From contig JADKJL010000001.1 in NCBI GenBank assembly GCA_016721015.1, positions 434,001 to 498,000 on the forward strand: a DNA stretch of 64,000 nt, read 5' to 3'. Below are positions 52,576 through 61,812 of this stretch, in pieces (position 1 is the stretch's first letter; the number at the start of each line of letters is the position of its first letter). The translations under genes were made by a program, and so were the position numbers. Source of the DNA: Lysobacterales bacterium. Its GTDB lineage: Bacteria; Pseudomonadota; Gammaproteobacteria; Xanthomonadales; Rhodanobacteraceae. Under the pieces are notes generated by a model. The model did no database searches. It worked only from the letters and a program-made list of their open reading frames with translations, and was not told the origin of the DNA.

Positions 52576-52887
52576 ATGCCCAACGAACCCGGCAAGCCGG
52601 ATTTTTCGAATGTGAAGAGTGGCGTCGCGTCGACAGCACCTGCCGCCGCGCCGAAACCCGATTTCAGCAATGTCAGCAGCGGCGTCACGTCGACCGCGCC
52701 ATTGGTTGATGTCCCGACCGTGCAGACCTATACGGTCGCCAAGGGTGACACCCTGTCGAAGATCGCCAAGAACTTTTACGGCAACGCAAACAAGTGGCGC
52801 GTGATCTTCGAAGCCAACACCGACCAGATCAGCAATCCGGACCTGATCAAGATCGGCCAGGTTCTGAAAATTCCCGCCAAACCCTGA
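52576..52887 (+). CDS. Small LysM-domain protein
   Basis: 103 residues from ATG 52576, preceded by CTGGAG. The C-terminal half is one LysM domain, QTYTVAKGDTLSKIAKNFYGNANKWRVIFEANTDQISNPDLIKIGQVLKIPA, of the YgaU/Kbp type. The N-terminal 45 residues contain an exact-pattern duplication, KPDFSNV(K/S)SGV(A/T)STAP twice, with no signal peptide. YgaU/Kbp of E. coli is a cytoplasmic potassium-binding LysM protein, but it has a BON domain that is absent here. Function unknown. It is 16 bp before the lipoprotein gene, likely one operon. Confidence 0.75.
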   Translation: MPNEPGKPDFSNVKSGVASTAPAAAPKPDFSNVSSGVTSTAPLVDVPTVQTYTVAKGDTLSKIAKNFYGNANKWRVIFEANTDQISNPDLIKIGQVLKIPAKP

Positions 52888-52903
52888 CCCAAGGAGCCTC
52901 CCC

Positions 52904-53386
52904 ATGATCAAGCTCACGCGTTCCAGTTCCATCGCGATCACCCTCGCCGCCGCCGTTGCACTGGCGGCCTGCGGCAAGAAGGAAGAAGCCCCGGCTCCGG
53001 TAGTCGCCCCCGCACCCGCGCCCGTGGTGACCCAACCGGCACCGGCGCCAGTGGCCGAAGTGGCCAGCTTTGCCGGACTCGCTCTCGGCAATGCCGTTGA
53101 TGCGGGCCAGAACGTGACCACGCCGATGACGACCTTTGCGCCGACGGACACGATCTACGCCGCGGTCACGACCAAGGGCGCCGCACCGAACGCGGCCATC
53201 GTCGCGCGCTGGACCTTCGGTGATGGTCAGCTTGTCGACGAGAGCAGCCAGTCGATCGCGCCGACCGGCGCCGCCGTGACCACCTTCCACATCGCCAAGC
53301 CCGAAGGCTGGCCGGTCGGCAAGTACAAGGTCGACATCAGCCTCGATGGAAACCCGGTCGCCAGCCAGGAGTTCGAGGTCAAGTAA
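52904..53386 (+). CDS. Putative lipoprotein with proline-alanine linker
   Basis: 160 residues: lipoprotein signal ITLAAAVALAACGKKEE (lipobox LAAC), a 25-residue Ala-Pro-Val-rich linker, then a single beta-rich domain (TIYAAVTTKGAAPNAAIVARWTFGDGQLVDESSQSIAPTGAAVTTFHIAKPEGWPVGKYKVDISLDGNPVASQEFEVK) resembling an Ig-like fold. The family is one often seen with FGDGQ...W.. GKY in proteobacteria; no activity is known. Probable operon partner of the LysM gene, closed by the terminator at 53413. Confidence 0.7.
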   Translation: MIKLTRSSSIAITLAAAVALAACGKKEEAPAPVVAPAPAPVVTQPAPAPVAEVASFAGLALGNAVDAGQNVTTPMTTFAPTDTIYAAVTTKGAAPNAAIVARWTFGDGQLVDESSQSIAPTGAAVTTFHIAKPEGWPVGKYKVDISLDGNPVASQEFEVK

Positions 53387-53412
53387 GCTTCGCAGATATA
53401 TGTCCCATCCCC

Positions 53413-53441
53413 AAAGGCGCGGAGCAATCCGCGCCTTTTTT
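53413..53441 (+). terminator. Rho-independent terminator
   Basis: AAAGGCGCGGA, loop GCAA, TCCGCGCCTTTTTT: a strong GC stem followed by a run of six T. It ends the LysM-lipoprotein transcript. Confidence 0.9.
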
Positions 53442-53565
53442 GCGTTCCTTCAAATGAACGGCATTGGCGCCTGTGCGCCATTCCAGCGACAATGGATGCG
53501 AACTGCGCCCGCCGCTGCGATGTGCACGCGGCCCTCCTGCGCAACAACCCCAAGCGGAGACTTAC

Positions 53566-54825
<1,260 letters not shown>

Positions 54826-54832
54826 GAGATGC

Positions 54833-54912
54833 GGGAGTGGGAAATGGGGAGTAGGGAGTCGGAGGAGCCAGCTTGTCGCTTGACCACTCCCTACTTCCCG
54901 CTCCCCACTCCC
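54833..54912. repeat. Imperfect inverted repeat between icd and aceK
   Basis: GGGAGTGGGAAATGGGGAG ... and its inverse ...CTTCCCGCTCCCCACTCCC pair over about 27 bp with few mismatches. Purine-rich/pyrimidine-rich inverted repeats like this are frequent in the genomes of this group. The resulting hairpin may reduce read-through from icd into aceK, consistent with the much lower need for the kinase. Confidence 0.7.
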
Positions 54913-54923
54913 TTTCAACGGCC

Positions 54924-56666
54924 ATGAAGTCGGCCAGTGCTCAAGCCAGCATTCAGTCGCGCGCAGCGGCGCTGATCCTCGACGCGTTTCTCGACTACAA
55001 CGCACGCTTCTCCGACATCACGCGGCGGGCCAAGCGGCGTTTCGAGCGGCGTGACTGGAAATATGTGCGGGTCGACGCGGCGGCGCGCATCGACCTCTAT
55101 GAAGTCTGCGTCCGCGAGACGCTGGGACGCCTCGAGTTGCTGCTTGAGGAGCGTGTGCGTTCGCGCTCGATATGGACATTGATCCGCGACGCGCTCGAAG
55201 CGCTGGTTGCGCCAATGCTCGATCGCGAGTTTCCGAAAACCTTCTTCAATTCACTGTCGCGACGGTTCTTCCACACCGACGGTGTGGCCGCCGACATCGA
55301 GTTTGTCGCTCTCGATGCCGAGCCGACCGAAGGCATCAGCGACGCCACGGATTTGAACAGCTATGCCGCTTCGGGGCTTCTCGATGCGGTCTGCGAGCGC
55401 ATCCTTGCCGACTATCCGTTCGCCAACGGCTATGCCGACATCGCAACGTGCGTCGAATCGATTGCGCGCACACTGGCGGCGCGGATGCGTGCAGCATCGA
55501 TCAAACGGATACGATCGATTGACCTGATCAAGATGGCCTTCTTCCGCGAACGGCGCGCCTATCTGATCGGTCGGGTCAGCACGTCGGCGGGCGACATGCC
55601 ACTGGTCATCGCCCTGGTCAGCACGCCGGAGGGCGTGCGCGCCGATGCGGTGCTGACCGAGGTCGATCAGGTCTCGCTGATCTTCAGTTACACGCGCAGC
55701 TATTTTCATGTGGATCTGCCGACGGTCAGCGATGTCGTCGTGTTCCTGCGCGCCTTGCTGCCGCACAAGCCGATCGAGGAGCTTTACACCGTGCTGGGTC
55801 GTGCCAAGCAGGGCAAGACCGAACGCTATCGGCACCTGTTCCGCCATCTCGCCAGCCATCCGGACGAGCGCCTGGTCCGTGCCGATGGTGAACGCGGCAT
55901 GGTCATGGCCGTGTTCATGCCGAAATCGTGGCCGCTGGTGTTCAAGGTCATCCGCGACCAGTTTGCCTATCCGAAGGACATCGCACGCCGTCAGGTTGAG
56001 GAAAAGTACCTGCTGGTGTTCCGCTACGACCGCATCGGCCGCCTCGTCGATGCGCAGGAGTTCCGGCACCTGCGTTTCCCGCGTCACCAGTTCGATGACG
56101 ACATGCTTGATGAGCTGCTCACGCAATGTGCCGAAACGGTATCCCTCGAGGGTGACGAGGTGCTGGTTCGCCATTGCTATGTCGAACGGCGCCTGCGCCC
56201 GATGAACCTGTATGTACGCGAGGTGCCACCGGAAGCGGCACGACGGGCCATGCTCGACTACGGGCAGGCGATCAAGGATCTGGCGCGCAGCAACATCTTC
56301 CCCGGCGATCTGCTGCTGAAGAACTTCGGCATCACCCGCGGCGGACGCGCGATCTTCTACGACTACGACGAACTTTGCCTGCTCGACACCTGCTGCTTCC
56401 GCACGATTCCCGAGGCACGTTTCGAAGATGAAACGCGCCCCCTGGAAGAGTGGCTGACGGTGCGCGAAGGCGATGTGTTTCCGGAGATGTTCCCGCGTTT
56501 CCTGGGCGTACCCGCGGATCTTCGCAATGCCCTGGTCGAGACCCACGGCGAAATTTTCGATGCCGAATGGTGGCGTAGTGTCCAGCAAGGCATTGCCAGC
56601 GGGGACTACAGCGATATCCCGCCCTATCCGGCATCTGCCCGCCTGCATCGATCATCCGAACCCTGA
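54924..56666 (+). CDS. aceK: Isocitrate dehydrogenase kinase/phosphatase
   Basis: 580 residues from ATG 54924 (MKSASAQASIQSRAAALILDAFLDYNARFSDITRRAKRRFERRDW), standard AceK opening and size. The kinase-like core has VFKVIRDQFAYPKDIAR (nucleotide Lys) and GDLLLKNFGITRGGRAIFYDYDELCLL (catalytic loop and metal Asp). It phosphorylates and dephosphorylates Icd, routing isocitrate to the glyoxylate shunt. aceA and aceB are not in the window; here aceK is next to its target icd rather than to aceBA. Confidence 0.95.
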   Translation: MKSASAQASIQSRAAALILDAFLDYNARFSDITRRAKRRFERRDWKYVRVDAAARIDLYEVCVRETLGRLELLLEERVRSRSIWTLIRDALEALVAPMLDREFPKTFFNSLSRRFFHTDGVAADIEFVALDAEPTEGISDATDLNSYAASGLLDAVCERILADYPFANGYADIATCVESIARTLAARMRAASIKRIRSIDLIKMAFFRERRAYLIGRVSTSAGDMPLVIALVSTPEGVRADAVLTEVDQVSLIFSYTRSYFHVDLPTVSDVVVFLRALLPHKPIEELYTVLGRAKQGKTERYRHLFRHLASHPDERLVRADGERGMVMAVFMPKSWPLVFKVIRDQFAYPKDIARRQVEEKYLLVFRYDRIGRLVDAQEFRHLRFPRHQFDDDMLDELLTQCAETVSLEGDEVLVRHCYVERRLRPMNLYVREVPPEAARRAMLDYGQAIKDLARSNIFPGDLLLKNFGITRGGRAIFYDYDELCLLDTCCFRTIPEARFEDETRPLEEWLTVREGDVFPEMFPRFLGVPADLRNALVETHGEIFDAEWWRSVQQGIASGDYSDIPPYPASARLHRSSEP

Positions 56667-56671
56667 AAAGA

Positions 56672-56696
56672 AGAAAGCCCGCTAGGCGGGCTTTCT
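56672..56696 (+). terminator. Rho-independent-type terminator after aceK
   Basis: AGAAAGCCCGC-TAG-GCGGGCTTTCT, a perfect 11-bp stem with triloop, 5 bp after the aceK stop. It is nearly symmetric and could also end the convergent UPF0391 transcript. Confidence 0.8.
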
Positions 56697-56722
56697 GTCA
56701 CTCGTGCGAAGTGTGGGTGCAA

Positions 56723-56884
56723 TCAGAGTCGCTTGCGACCAAAGATCAGCGAAACCACAAACAGCACGATGAAGACCAGGAACAAGATCTTGGCGATGCC
56801 CGCCGAAGCCCCGGCAATACCGCCAAAACCGAGCACAGCGGCGATCAGCGCGACGACAAGAAAAACAATGGCGTAATGCAGCAT
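56723..56884 (-). CDS. UPF0391/DUF1328 small membrane protein (YtjA-like)
   Basis: 53 residues: MLHYAIVFLVVALIAAVLGFGGIAGASAGIAKILFLVFIVLFVVSLIFGRK. Two membrane helices around FGGIAGASAGIAK, the exact UPF0391 pattern. ATG 56884 has GAGGAG upstream. Such proteins are often stress-induced; function unknown. Confidence 0.92.
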   Translation of the reverse strand: MLHYAIVFLVVALIAAVLGFGGIAGASAGIAKILFLVFIVLFVVSLIFGRKRL

Positions 56885-57133
56885 GGGAATATCTCCTCGT
56901 TGATTGAGCATCCATCGCCGCTGCAAACGTATCCAGCTCGGCGATGACGGGGACTAAGGTAGATGTCCGAACATGAATTGGGCCCGAGTTTTTCCCTGCT
57001 GCAGGATGAACGGACGGTAGCCGTTCATGCTCCGCGCAAATGTCACAACCGCGCGCAACTGGGGATCAGGCATGGCCGTATGCTAGGCTTTGCGGCCCTC
57101 CGCCGCCCTGTCGGCAACGAACTGGAGTCGAAC

Positions 57134-58066
57134 ATGAAACAGACCTCCCTGGCGCTCGCCATGACGGCCATGACCCTCGCGCTGGCGGCATGTGGACCGA
57201 CAACCGAGAACACGGCGACACCGGAAGCCGCGTCCGACCAACCCGCCGTCGCGGTGCCACCGCAAGCCGCCAAAACCGACAACCCGATCGACAGCGTGCT
57301 CGTCGGCGCCTGGCGTTCGGATGCCGACAAGGCACGCGACAGCTATCGTCATCCCGCTGAAACCCTCGCCTTCTTCGGCGTCAAGCCGAACCAGACCGTC
57401 ATCGAGATCAATCCGGGTGGCGGCTGGTACACCGATATCCTCGCCCCCTTGATGAAGAGTGGCAGCTATACCGCTGCCATTCCGGCCGATACCAGTTCCG
57501 AGTACAACGCCAGGGGCAATGCCAAGTTTCGCGCAAAGCTGGCTGACAATGCCGAAGCCTTTGGAACGGCAAAGGTGGTCGAGTTTGATCCAAAGGCACC
57601 GAGCTTCGGCGCGGACGGCTCGGCCGATGTCGTGCTCACCTTCCGCAACGTGCACAACTGGGTCGGTGGCGGCAATGCCGAGGCGATGTTCAAGGGCTTC
57701 TATGGCGTGCTCAAACCCGGTGGCACATTGGGCGTGGTCGATCACCGTGCCGGCGCAGGCGCGGATCCCGCAGCGATTGCCAAGTCCGGTTACCTGATCA
57801 CCGATTCGGTGATCAAGTTGGCCACGGATGCGGGCTTCGAACTGGCCGGCCAAAGCGAAATCAACGCCAACCCAAAAGACACCAAGGATTACGAGAAAGG
57901 CGTCTGGACCTTGCCGCCGACCCTGACCCTGGGTGACACCGATCGCGACAAGTACGTGGCGATCGGCGAGTCCGATCGGATGACCCTGAAATTCGTCAAG
58001 CCGATGAGCGACAAGATTTTCGAGCAGGGCACCGACAGCGCCGGGCGACCGGCCGACAAGCAATAG
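57134..58066 (+). CDS. Exported class I methyltransferase-like protein
   Basis: 310 residues from ATG 57134 with TGGAG upstream. Lipoprotein-type signal LAMTAMTLALAACGPTTEN (lipobox LAAC). After a linker comes a Rossmann-type domain with ETLAFFGVKPNQTVIEINPGGGWYTDILAPLM (motif I as EINPGGGWY), DVVLTFRNVHNW and FYGVLKPGGTLGVVDHRAG. It looks like a SAM-dependent methyltransferase, yet it is predicted to lie outside the cytoplasm, where SAM is not expected. It may therefore have another ligand or function. Many related exported copies occur in proteobacteria. Confidence 0.8.
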   Translation: MKQTSLALAMTAMTLALAACGPTTENTATPEAASDQPAVAVPPQAAKTDNPIDSVLVGAWRSDADKARDSYRHPAETLAFFGVKPNQTVIEINPGGGWYTDILAPLMKSGSYTAAIPADTSSEYNARGNAKFRAKLADNAEAFGTAKVVEFDPKAPSFGADGSADVVLTFRNVHNWVGGGNAEAMFKGFYGVLKPGGTLGVVDHRAGAGADPAAIAKSGYLITDSVIKLATDAGFELAGQSEINANPKDTKDYEKGVWTLPPTLTLGDTDRDKYVAIGESDRMTLKFVKPMSDKIFEQGTDSAGRPADKQ

Positions 58067-58115
58067 GCGATCCGATGCAACCGGCCGGTGCGCGGCCGGT
58101 TGCATTTCCTTGGCC

Positions 58116-58661
58116 ATGCTGATCCTGTTCAACAAGCCATACGGCGTGCTCTGCCAGTTCACCGATGCTGAAGGCCGGCCCACGCTGGCCGATTACATAA
58201 TGCAAAAGGACGTCTATGCGGCTGGACGTCTTGATCGCGATTCCGAAGGCCTGCTCCTGCTGACCGATGATGGCGCGCTCGCCCACCGCATCACCGATCC
58301 GCGCCACCGGCAGCCGAAGACCTATCTGGTCCAGGTCGAAGGACAGCCGCAGGCGGCCGCGCTCGATGCCCTGCGCAAAGGCGTGATCCTCAACGATGGC
58401 CTGACCTTGCCGGCCACCGTGACGGTTCTTGCTGGCGCACCGGAGTGGTTGTGGCCACGCGATCCGCCCGTGCGCTTTCGCAAGAGCGTACCCGACAGCT
58501 GGCTTGAACTGGGCATCCATGAGGGACGCAACCGCCAGGTTCGGCGCATGACAGCGGCCGTCGGCCTGCCGACCTTGCGTCTCGTGCGCAGCCGCGTTGG
58601 TACGCACGCGCTCGGCACGTTGCAACCTGGCGAACATCGATTGATCGCGGAGCCACGATGA
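58116..58661 (+). CDS. rluE: 23S rRNA pseudouridine synthase, RluE-type
   Basis: 181 residues from ATG 58116 (MLILFNKPYGVLCQF). RsuA/RluE family without an S4 domain: catalytic Asp in AAGRLDRDSEGLLLLTDDG, then KTYLVQVEGQP and the closing GIHEGRNRQVRRMTAAVGLPTLRLVR. RluE modifies U2457 of 23S rRNA in E. coli; other members of the family act at different positions, so the exact site is inferred. Overlaps the next gene (ATGA). Confidence 0.88.
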   Translation: MLILFNKPYGVLCQFTDAEGRPTLADYIMQKDVYAAGRLDRDSEGLLLLTDDGALAHRITDPRHRQPKTYLVQVEGQPQAAALDALRKGVILNDGLTLPATVTVLAGAPEWLWPRDPPVRFRKSVPDSWLELGIHEGRNRQVRRMTAAVGLPTLRLVRSRVGTHALGTLQPGEHRLIAEPR

Positions 58662-59401
58662 CATTCAAGGATCATTTTTCCGCCCACGCGGCAATTTACC
58701 GCGAGGCAAGGCCGCAGTATCCGCCGGCCCTCTACGATTTCCTCGCCGGTCAGGCCCCTTCACGCGAACGCGCCTGGGACGCCGGCTGCGGCAATGGTCA
58801 GGCCAGCGTCGATCTCGCTGCTCGTTTCGATGAAGTCATCGCCACCGACCCGAGCGCCGAACAGATCGCCAACGCCGCCGCGCGAGCGAACATCCACTAC
58901 CGCGTCGAAGCGGCCGAGCGATCCTCGCTGGCGGACGGCAGTGTCGACCTGGTCTGCGTCGCCCAGGCCTTGCACTGGTTCGACATCGCTCGTTTCCACA
59001 CCGAGGTACGCCGCGTGCTCAAGCCGCGCGGCGTCGTCGCGTTCTGGAGCTATGCCGATTGCCGTGTCGATGAACCCGTCGATGCATCCAAGGACCGTCT
59101 CTACAACGACCTCACCGGACCCTATTGGCCGCCCGAGCGCGCCCTCGTTGAAACCGGCTATGCCAGCCTGCCGTTTCCGTTCGAGCGCATCGCCACGCCT
59201 GTTTTCGAGCTGTGCATGCACTGGAACCTTGGCCAGTATCTGGCCTACCTGCGTTCATGGTCGGCAAGCCAGCGCTATATCCGTGCCCTCGACCACGATC
59301 CTGTGGCCCTGGTTGAAAGCGATCTGCGAGCGGCGTGGGGAGATCCGGGCAGGGAACACGAGGTTCGCTGGGATTTCCACCTGCATTGCGGGCGGATCTG
59401 A
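58658..59401 (+). CDS. Class I SAM-dependent methyltransferase
   Basis: 247 residues. Motif I is WDAGCGNGQASVDLA, followed by VIATDPSAEQIANA, VDLVCVAQALHWFDIARFHTEVRRVLKPRGVVAFW. The ALHWFD segment puts it with the small-molecule methyltransferases related to trans-aconitate methyltransferase or Saccharomyces CRG1. Substrate unknown. Start overlaps the rluE stop by four bases, implying coupled translation. Confidence 0.87.
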   Translation: MTFKDHFSAHAAIYREARPQYPPALYDFLAGQAPSRERAWDAGCGNGQASVDLAARFDEVIATDPSAEQIANAAARANIHYRVEAAERSSLADGSVDLVCVAQALHWFDIARFHTEVRRVLKPRGVVAFWSYADCRVDEPVDASKDRLYNDLTGPYWPPERALVETGYASLPFPFERIATPVFELCMHWNLGQYLAYLRSWSASQRYIRALDHDPVALVESDLRAAWGDPGREHEVRWDFHLHCGRI

Positions 59402-59544
59402 CCGCCCCAGGCGTACACGCAGAAAGATCGAGCCTCCGCCAGCGGATACCTTCCGATTTGCCAGCAAAGCCTTGAGCACGGACAATCGGCGCCCACTTCA
59501 TCCCGGCGCACGTCGTGTGCGCACCATCAGGCCAATCCCGAACC

Positions 59545-59994
59545 GTGTCCGAATTCCTTCATCGTCTGCCCGAGTTCATCGGCAACCATCCGTATCTTTC
59601 GTTCGGCTTCATCGGCGTGCTCGCCGCGATGATCGCCACTGAAATCGGTCGTCTCACGCGCGGCTACAAGGCACTGACGCCGGCCGGCCTGACCCAGTTG
59701 ATCAACCGTGACAATGCCCTGCTGATTGACGTATCGAGCATCCAGGACTACGAAAAAGGCCATGTGCCGGGTGCCCGCCACGTGGCCATGAGCCAGTTCG
59801 ATCCAGAGAGCAAGGAGCTGGCCAAGGCCAAGGCCCTGCCAGTGGCGGTCTACTGCAAGAGCGGGCAAACCGCGGGCGTGGCGGCCAAACGCCTGAAGAA
59901 GGCCGGCTTCACCGACGTCTATACGCTCGATGGTGGCCTGCGCACCTGGGTCGAAGCCCAACTGCCCCTGGTCAAGGGCCGCAGCGCAAGCTGA
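59545..59994 (+). CDS. Membrane-anchored rhodanese-like protein (YibN-type)
   Basis: 149 residues with GTG start at 59545; an in-frame GTG at 59515 is possible. One N-terminal membrane helix (HPYLSFGFIGVLAAMIATEIGRL), then a rhodanese domain LLIDVSSIQDYEKGHVPGARHVAMSQFD ... VYCKSGQTAGVAAKRLKKAGFTDVYTLDGGLRTW with active-site Cys in YCKSGQT. YibN lies before secB in many Gammaproteobacteria, exactly as here, and is thought to assist protein export. Rhodaneses move sulfane sulfur; the substrate here is unknown. Confidence 0.9.
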   Translation: MSEFLHRLPEFIGNHPYLSFGFIGVLAAMIATEIGRLTRGYKALTPAGLTQLINRDNALLIDVSSIQDYEKGHVPGARHVAMSQFDPESKELAKAKALPVAVYCKSGQTAGVAAKRLKKAGFTDVYTLDGGLRTWVEAQLPLVKGRSAS

Positions 59995-60094
59995 TTGGCC
60001 GGACAGGTTCCGCGGCGCCACCCGGCGTGCGTTGACATCCCGGGCATGGGATAATCCCTGCCCTTTTTTCCATCGATTTTGGAGCAAGCGCAAC

Positions 60095-60598
60095 ATGGCA
60101 GAGAATTCCCCCGCGAATGGTGCGGCCAATCCCGTCGCCGAGACCAATCAGGCTCAGCTCAACCTGCAGAAGATCTACACCAAGGACATCTCGTTCGAGG
60201 TGCCGAACGCACCCAACGTGTTCCAGCTGCAGGGTCAGCCGGCGGTCGAATTGAATCTCAGCCAGCGCGTCAACACGCTTGCCGAGGCGGTCTATGAAGT
60301 CGTGCTCAGCGTGACTGTTACCTGCAAGATCGAGGAAAATACGGCGTATCTCGCCGAAGTTCATCAGGCCGGAATCTTCGGTGTGGCCGGCTTCGATGCC
60401 GCTTCGCAGGAAGCCGTGCTGGCCACCTATTGCCCGAACGTGCTGTTTCCGTACGTGCGCCAGATCGTTTCCGACCTGGTCCAGGGTGGCGGTTTCCCGC
60501 CGTTGTTCCTGCAGCCGATCAACTTTGATGCGATCTTCGCCGAGCAGCAGCGCCGCCGCGCCGAAGCGCCGGCCGAGAGCCCGGCGTTGAACTCCTGA
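60095..60598 (+). CDS. secB: Protein-export chaperone SecB
   Basis: 167 residues from ATG 60095 with TTGGAG upstream. QLNLQKIYTKDISFEVPNAPNVFQLQGQPAVELNL, then the FPYVRQIVSDLVQGGGFPPLFLQPINFDAIFAE end are hallmark SecB segments. The tetramer holds preproteins unfolded and passes them to SecA. Gene order yibN-secB-gpsA is conserved in Gammaproteobacteria. Confidence 0.96.
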   Translation: MAENSPANGAANPVAETNQAQLNLQKIYTKDISFEVPNAPNVFQLQGQPAVELNLSQRVNTLAEAVYEVVLSVTVTCKIEENTAYLAEVHQAGIFGVAGFDAASQEAVLATYCPNVLFPYVRQIVSDLVQGGGFPPLFLQPINFDAIFAEQQRRRAEAPAESPALNS

Positions 60599-60609
60599 GT
60601 CAAACCTCG

Positions 60610-61611
60610 ATGAGCACGCCGGTTGCGGTTCTCGGCGCCGGATCGTGGGGCACGGCGCTGGCCGTGTTGCTTGCGCGAAATGGCGTCCCCACGACGTTGT
60701 GGGGGCGCTCGCCGCAGGCCGTGGTCGACATGGCCACGGCACGCGCGAACACGCGTTATCTGCCCGAAATGACATTTCCGGACGCCCTCGGCATCAGTGG
60801 TGTTCTCGAAACCTGCGTGCGCGATGCCGGCATCATCCTGATTTCCGTGCCGAGTCACGCTTTCCGCGATCTGCTCGACTCGATCACGCCCTGGGTCGCA
60901 CCCGGCGCAGGTATCGCCTGGGCGACCAAGGGGTTCGATCCCGGATCCGGCCGCTTCCTGCACGAACTGGTCGAGGAACGCCTGCCGAACCACCCGGCCG
61001 CCGTGGTCACCGGTCCCTCGTTCGCCAAGGAAGTCGCCCTCGGCCTGCCGACTGCACTGACCGTGCAGTCGAACGATGCCGAATTCGCCCAAAGGCTTGC
61101 GCGCCTGCTGCACGCGCCGACCTTCCGTGCCTATACCGGCAACGACATCCTCGGTGCCGAACTGGGCGGCGCGATGAAGAACGTACTCGCTGTCGCCACC
61201 GGCGTCGCCGATGGCATGCAGCTCGGACTCAATGCGCGCGCCGGTTTGATCACGCGCGGCATGAACGAGATCCTGCGCCTCGGCACCGCGCTCGGCGCCA
61301 AAGCGGAAACGCTGATGGGACTCGCCGGTCTTGGCGATCTGGTTCTCACTTGCACCGGTGACCTCTCGCGCAACCGCCGGCTCGGCATTGCCCTCGGTCG
61401 CGGTGTTCCCCTCGCCCAGGCGGTTGCCGAGATCGGCCAGGTGGTCGAAAGCATCGTCACGGTCGATGAGGTCGTCCGTCTTGCCCGGCGCGTCGGCATC
61501 GAACTGCCGATTGCCGAACACGTGCAGCACGTGCTGCACGAAGACATGACCCCCGAGGAAGGTCTGCGCGCGCTGCTTGCCCGCGAGCAGAAACCCGAAT
61601 ATCCCGAATAG
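60610..61611 (+). CDS. gpsA: Glycerol-3-phosphate dehydrogenase [NAD(P)+]
   Basis: 333 residues. Rossmann fingerprint VLGAGSWGTALAVLLARNG, catalytic GAELGGAMKNVLAVATGVADGM with Lys, and GLAGLGDLVLTCTGDLSRNRRLG. It makes sn-glycerol-3-phosphate from dihydroxyacetone phosphate for phospholipid synthesis. 11 bp after secB and probably co-transcribed with it. Confidence 0.96.
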   Translation: MSTPVAVLGAGSWGTALAVLLARNGVPTTLWGRSPQAVVDMATARANTRYLPEMTFPDALGISGVLETCVRDAGIILISVPSHAFRDLLDSITPWVAPGAGIAWATKGFDPGSGRFLHELVEERLPNHPAAVVTGPSFAKEVALGLPTALTVQSNDAEFAQRLARLLHAPTFRAYTGNDILGAELGGAMKNVLAVATGVADGMQLGLNARAGLITRGMNEILRLGTALGAKAETLMGLAGLGDLVLTCTGDLSRNRRLGIALGRGVPLAQAVAEIGQVVESIVTVDEVVRLARRVGIELPIAEHVQHVLHEDMTPEEGLRALLAREQKPEYPE

Positions 61612-61621
61612 GCGCAGAGAT

Positions 61622-61699
61622 CGTGGGAGGGATTTCAGTCCCGATGCCCATGCCTGACTCCGCGACAAACAGCATCGCGGCTGAAGCCACGCCCACGCG
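61622..61699. repeat. REP-like imperfect inverted repeat after gpsA
   Basis: CGTGGGAGGGATTTCAGTC-CCGATG ... CATCGCGGCTGAAGCCACGCCCACG: outer arms CGTGGG and CCCACG, then TTCAG/CTGAA-type pairing and CGATG/CATCG. This is the form of intergenic repeat common in Xanthomonadales. It probably ends or stabilises the secB-gpsA transcript. Confidence 0.65.
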
Positions 61700-61812
61700 A
61701 GCAGGCTGTCGCAAACCCAGGCATGCCGTACAATACCCGGCTGCCCCGCCCCGGCGTAGCTCGCGATTCATCTGACGCCGCGCCGCTTCAACGTCACTCG
61801 GAACACCTTCGC

